A stretch of 64,000 bases of DNA. Source: Bradyrhizobium sp. DOA9 (lineage in GTDB: Bacteria; Pseudomonadota; Alphaproteobacteria; Rhizobiales; Xanthobacteraceae). The position numbers and the translations under genes were made by a program. The notes below the pieces were generated by a model that was not told the origin of the DNA, made no database searches, and saw only the letters and a list, made by a program, of their open reading frames with translations. The stretch spans positions 2,469,725 through 2,533,724 of the forward strand of contig NZ_DF820425.1 in assembly GCF_000617845.2 (NCBI RefSeq), given 5' to 3'. Positions 61,749-64,000 of this stretch are shown piece after piece. Positions within the stretch are counted from its first letter, which is position 1; each line of letters opens with the position of its first letter.

Positions 61749-62876
61749 ATGAAGATCGCCGTTGCCAAGGAAATCGATCCGTCGGAGCCGCGTGTCGCCG
61801 CTTCGCCCGATACGGTGAAAAAGTTCAAGGCGCTCGGCGCCGAGATCGCCGTCGAGCCGGGCGCCGGCATCAAGTCGGGCCTTCCGGATTCCGAATTCAC
61901 CGCGGTCGGGGCCACCGTCAGCACCGACGCGCTCAAGGACGCCGACATCATCATCAAGGTGAAGCGTCCCGAGGCGTCCGAGCTTGCGCAGTACAAGCGC
62001 GGCGCGCTCGTCATCGCCATCATGGACCCTTACGGCAACGAGGCCGCGCTGAAGACGATGGCCGACGCCGGCGTTTCCGCCTTCGCGATGGAATTGATGC
62101 CGCGCATCACCCGCGCGCAGGTGATGGACGTGCTGTCCTCGCAGGCCAACCTCGCCGGCTACCGTGCCGTGATCGAGGGCGCCGAGGCCTTCGGCCGCGC
62201 CTTTCCGATGATGATGACCGCAGCCGGCACCGTGCCCGCCGCAAAGGTGTTCGTGATGGGCGTCGGCGTCGCCGGCCTCCAGGCGATCGCGACCGCGCGC
62301 CGTCTCGGCGCGGTCGTGACCGCGACCGACGTGCGGCCCGCCACCAAGGAGCAGGTGGAATCGCTCGGCGCGAAATTCCTCGCCGTCGAGGACGAGGAGT
62401 TCAAGAACGCGCAGACCGCCGGCGGCTACGCCAAGGAAATGTCGAAAGAATACCAGGCCAAGCAGGCCGCGCTCACCGCCGAGCACATCAAGAAGCAGGA
62501 CATCGTCATCACCACCGCGCTGATTCCGGGCCGCCCGGCGCCGAAACTCGTCAGTGCCGACATGGTCAAGTCGATGAAGCCGGGTTCGGTGCTGGTCGAT
62601 CTCGCCGTGGAGCGCGGTGGCAATGTCGAGGGCGCCAAGGCCGGCGAGGTCGTCGACCTCGATGGCATCAAGATCGTCGGCTACACCAACGTCGCCGGCC
62701 GCGTCGCGGCCTCGGCCTCCAGCCTCTATGCCCGCAATCTGTTCTCCTTCATCGAGACCATGGTCGACAAGAAGGAGAAGAAGCTCGCCGTCAACTGGGA
62801 CGACGAACTGGTCAAGGCCACGGCGCTGACCAAGGACGGCGCCGTCATCCACCCGAACTTCCAGCCGAAGGTTTAA
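61749..62876 (+). CDS. pntAA: NAD(P) transhydrogenase subunit alpha, part 1 (PntAA)
   Basis: A 375-aa soluble NAD(H)-binding subunit (domain I) of the proton-translocating transhydrogenase. Alanine dehydrogenase/PNT family features: KIAVAKEIDPSEPRVAASPDTV at the start, FVMGVGVAGLQAIATARRLGAVV for NAD, and PPATKEQVESLGA-like after it. The split of alpha into two genes is usual in Alphaproteobacteria. ATG 61749 follows GGAGG at 5 nt. First of pntAA-pntAB-pntB. Confidence 0.97.
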   Translation: MKIAVAKEIDPSEPRVAASPDTVKKFKALGAEIAVEPGAGIKSGLPDSEFTAVGATVSTDALKDADIIIKVKRPEASELAQYKRGALVIAIMDPYGNEAALKTMADAGVSAFAMELMPRITRAQVMDVLSSQANLAGYRAVIEGAEAFGRAFPMMMTAAGTVPAAKVFVMGVGVAGLQAIATARRLGAVVTATDVRPATKEQVESLGAKFLAVEDEEFKNAQTAGGYAKEMSKEYQAKQAALTAEHIKKQDIVITTALIPGRPAPKLVSADMVKSMKPGSVLVDLAVERGGNVEGAKAGEVVDLDGIKIVGYTNVAGRVAASASSLYARNLFSFIETMVDKKEKKLAVNWDDELVKATALTKDGAVIHPNFQPKV

Positions 62877-62888
62877 AGGAGGCCCGCC

Positions 62889-63206
62889 ATGGAGCATGCA
62901 GCACAGGTCGTCGACCCTTTCGTCTTCCGGCTGTCGATCTTCGTCCTCGCCGTCTTCGTCGGCTACTTCGTGGTGTGGTCGGTGACGCCGGCCCTGCACA
63001 CGCCGCTGATGAGCGTAACCAACGCGATCTCCTCGGTGATCGTGGTCGGCGCGCTGCTCGCAGGCGGGGTGGCCAACGTATCGAGCGGCTCGGGCTGGGC
63101 CCGTGCCTTCGGCTTCGTGGCGCTGATCTTTGCCTGCATCAATATCTTCGGGGGCTTCCTTGTCACCCAGCGCATGCTGGCGATGTACAAGAAGAAGTCG
63201 AAGTAA
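62889..63206 (+). CDS. pntAB: NAD(P) transhydrogenase subunit alpha, part 2 (PntAB)
   Basis: A 105-aa membrane subunit with three helices (about residues 12-32, 42-62 and 74-94; [33 protein letters not shown] is the family hallmark). It forms part of the proton channel of the transhydrogenase with PntB. It follows pntAA by 12 bp with AGGAGG between them. Confidence 0.96.
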   Translation: MEHAAQVVDPFVFRLSIFVLAVFVGYFVVWSVTPALHTPLMSVTNAISSVIVVGALLAGGVANVSSGSGWARAFGFVALIFACINIFGGFLVTQRMLAMYKKKSK

Positions 63207-63245
63207 GCGGCCACCTCGGGCTGAAGGGATCAATGGGGACCTGAG

Positions 63246-64000
63246 ATGAGCGCCAACCTCTCTGCATTCTTGTATCTCGTGGCGGGAGTGCTGTTCATCC
63301 TGTCGCTGCGTGGGCTGTCGAGCCCGGCTTCGTCGCGTCAGGGCAATCTGTTCGGCATGATCGGCATGGCGATCGCCGTCGCCACCACGCTCGCCAATCA
63401 TCCGCCGGCGGACGGTCTTGCCTGGCTGCTCGTCATCGTCGGCATCGCGATCGGCGCTGCGATCGGCGCGGTGATCGCGCGCCGCGTGCCGATGACCTCG
63501 ATGCCGGAACTGGTCGCCGCCTTCCACTCGCTGGTCGGCATGGCCGCGGTGCTCGTCGCGGCCGGGGCGTTCTACGCGCCCGAGGCCTTCGACATCGGAA
63601 CGCCCGGCAACATCCATGCCGCCAGCCTGGTCGAGATGTCGCTCGGCGTCGCCATCGGCGCGCTGACCTTCACCGGCTCGGTGATCGCGTTCCTGAAGCT
63701 GTCCGCCCGCATGAGCGGGGCGCCGATCATCCTGCCGTTCCGCCACGCCATCAACATCGCGCTGGCGCTGGCGCTGGTATTCTTCATCGTCGGCCTGGTC
63801 CGCTCCGGCAGCGCGGTCGATTTCTGGTTGATCACCATCATCGCGCTGGTGCTCGGCGTGCTCATGATCATCCCGATCGGCGGCGCCGACATGCCGGTCG
63901 TGATCTCGATGCTGAACTCCTATTCGGGTTGGGCGGCCGCCGGCATCGGCTTCACGCTCGGCAATTCCGCGCTGATCATCACCGGCGCGCTGGTCGGCTC
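63246..64000 (+). CDS. pntB: NAD(P) transhydrogenase subunit beta (PntB), truncated by window edge
   Basis: The first 251 residues of the beta subunit, which carries membrane helices and, beyond the window, the NADP(H) domain III. Visible: multiple membrane helices, [39 protein letters not shown], and [44 protein letters not shown], the conserved PntB core. The ATG at 63246 lies 39 bp after pntAB. It has no stop before the end of the window. Confidence 0.96.
   Translation, partial: [251 protein letters not shown]

Overview
This is a high-GC chromosomal window that looks like Alphaproteobacteria, order Hyphomicrobiales, most likely Bradyrhizobium or a close relative. The evidence is the gene content (GapR/DUF2312, DUF1244, DUF1036, DUF2852, aa3-type cytochrome oxidase subunit IV beside split pntAA/pntAB/pntB, a Tat-type TolB) and several intergenic palindromic repeat families of the Bradyrhizobium kind (for example GAGCATGATCCGGAAAAGTG and GTCATTGCGAGCG). 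I see no rRNA, tRNA, CRISPR array, prophage or intact insertion sequence. The genus is inferred by recognition, not by a database search.

Layout. 0-3 kb: a three-gene periplasmic oxidation unit (PQQ dehydrogenase carrying a lanthanide-type Asp-x-Asp motif, a small cytochrome c, a MoxJ/XoxJ-like binding protein). 3-10.7 kb: GST with a divergent TetR regulator, a 2-hydroxyacid dehydrogenase, an ECF42-type sigma factor with its DGPF/YCII partner, SRPBCC and VOC proteins, two small envelope proteins, an SDR. 10.8-18 kb: a soluble triple-PAS chemoreceptor, two more YCII-like proteins, a TetR/DUF2852 pair sharing a 19-bp operator, a fatty acid desaturase behind an attenuator-like leader, a serine acetyltransferase-like protein, DUF2231.

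18.5-31 kb: tolQ-tolR-tolA-tolB, then a GGDEF/EAL protein and an N-acyl amino acid synthase-like protein (with a perfect CtrA-type box), then pal, cpoB, tilS and ftsH. The Tol-Pal envelope machine is therefore split by two signalling genes. 31-41 kb: an alpha/beta hydrolase, then a surface-glycan or lipid-glycosylation block (two paralogous GT-C-like membrane proteins, a third membrane protein, a GT2, a methyltransferase), an orphan Flp pilin and a GT87-like protein. 41-47.7 kb: a more accessory stretch with a glycine-repeat secreted protein, SDR/NTF2-like pair with a divergent LysR, an ABC-type binding protein, small ORFs, a possible decayed gene and a TetR.

47.8-64 kb: conserved core. It holds pyruvate kinase, DUF1036, DUF1244, gapR, a class III cyclase fused to TPRs, two peptidoglycan-related proteins (DUF882/M15-like and an L,D-transpeptidase), a sigma-54 response regulator divergent from an M3 oligopeptidase across a second perfect CtrA-type box, an AbrB/Doc toxin-antitoxin module under an 18-bp palindrome, COX IV and the proton-translocating transhydrogenase, whose last subunit runs off the right edge.

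Regulation is unusually legible here: several regulators carry clear symmetric sites in their own promoters (TetR/GST, TetR/DUF2852, the toxin-antitoxin module), and there are two TTAA-N7-TTAA boxes. The best candidates for something new are the Doc-like toxin with Tyr in place of the catalytic His, the tol-pal split, the competing-hairpin leader before the desaturase, the shared TetR operator and the putative lanthanide-dependent dehydrogenase unit.
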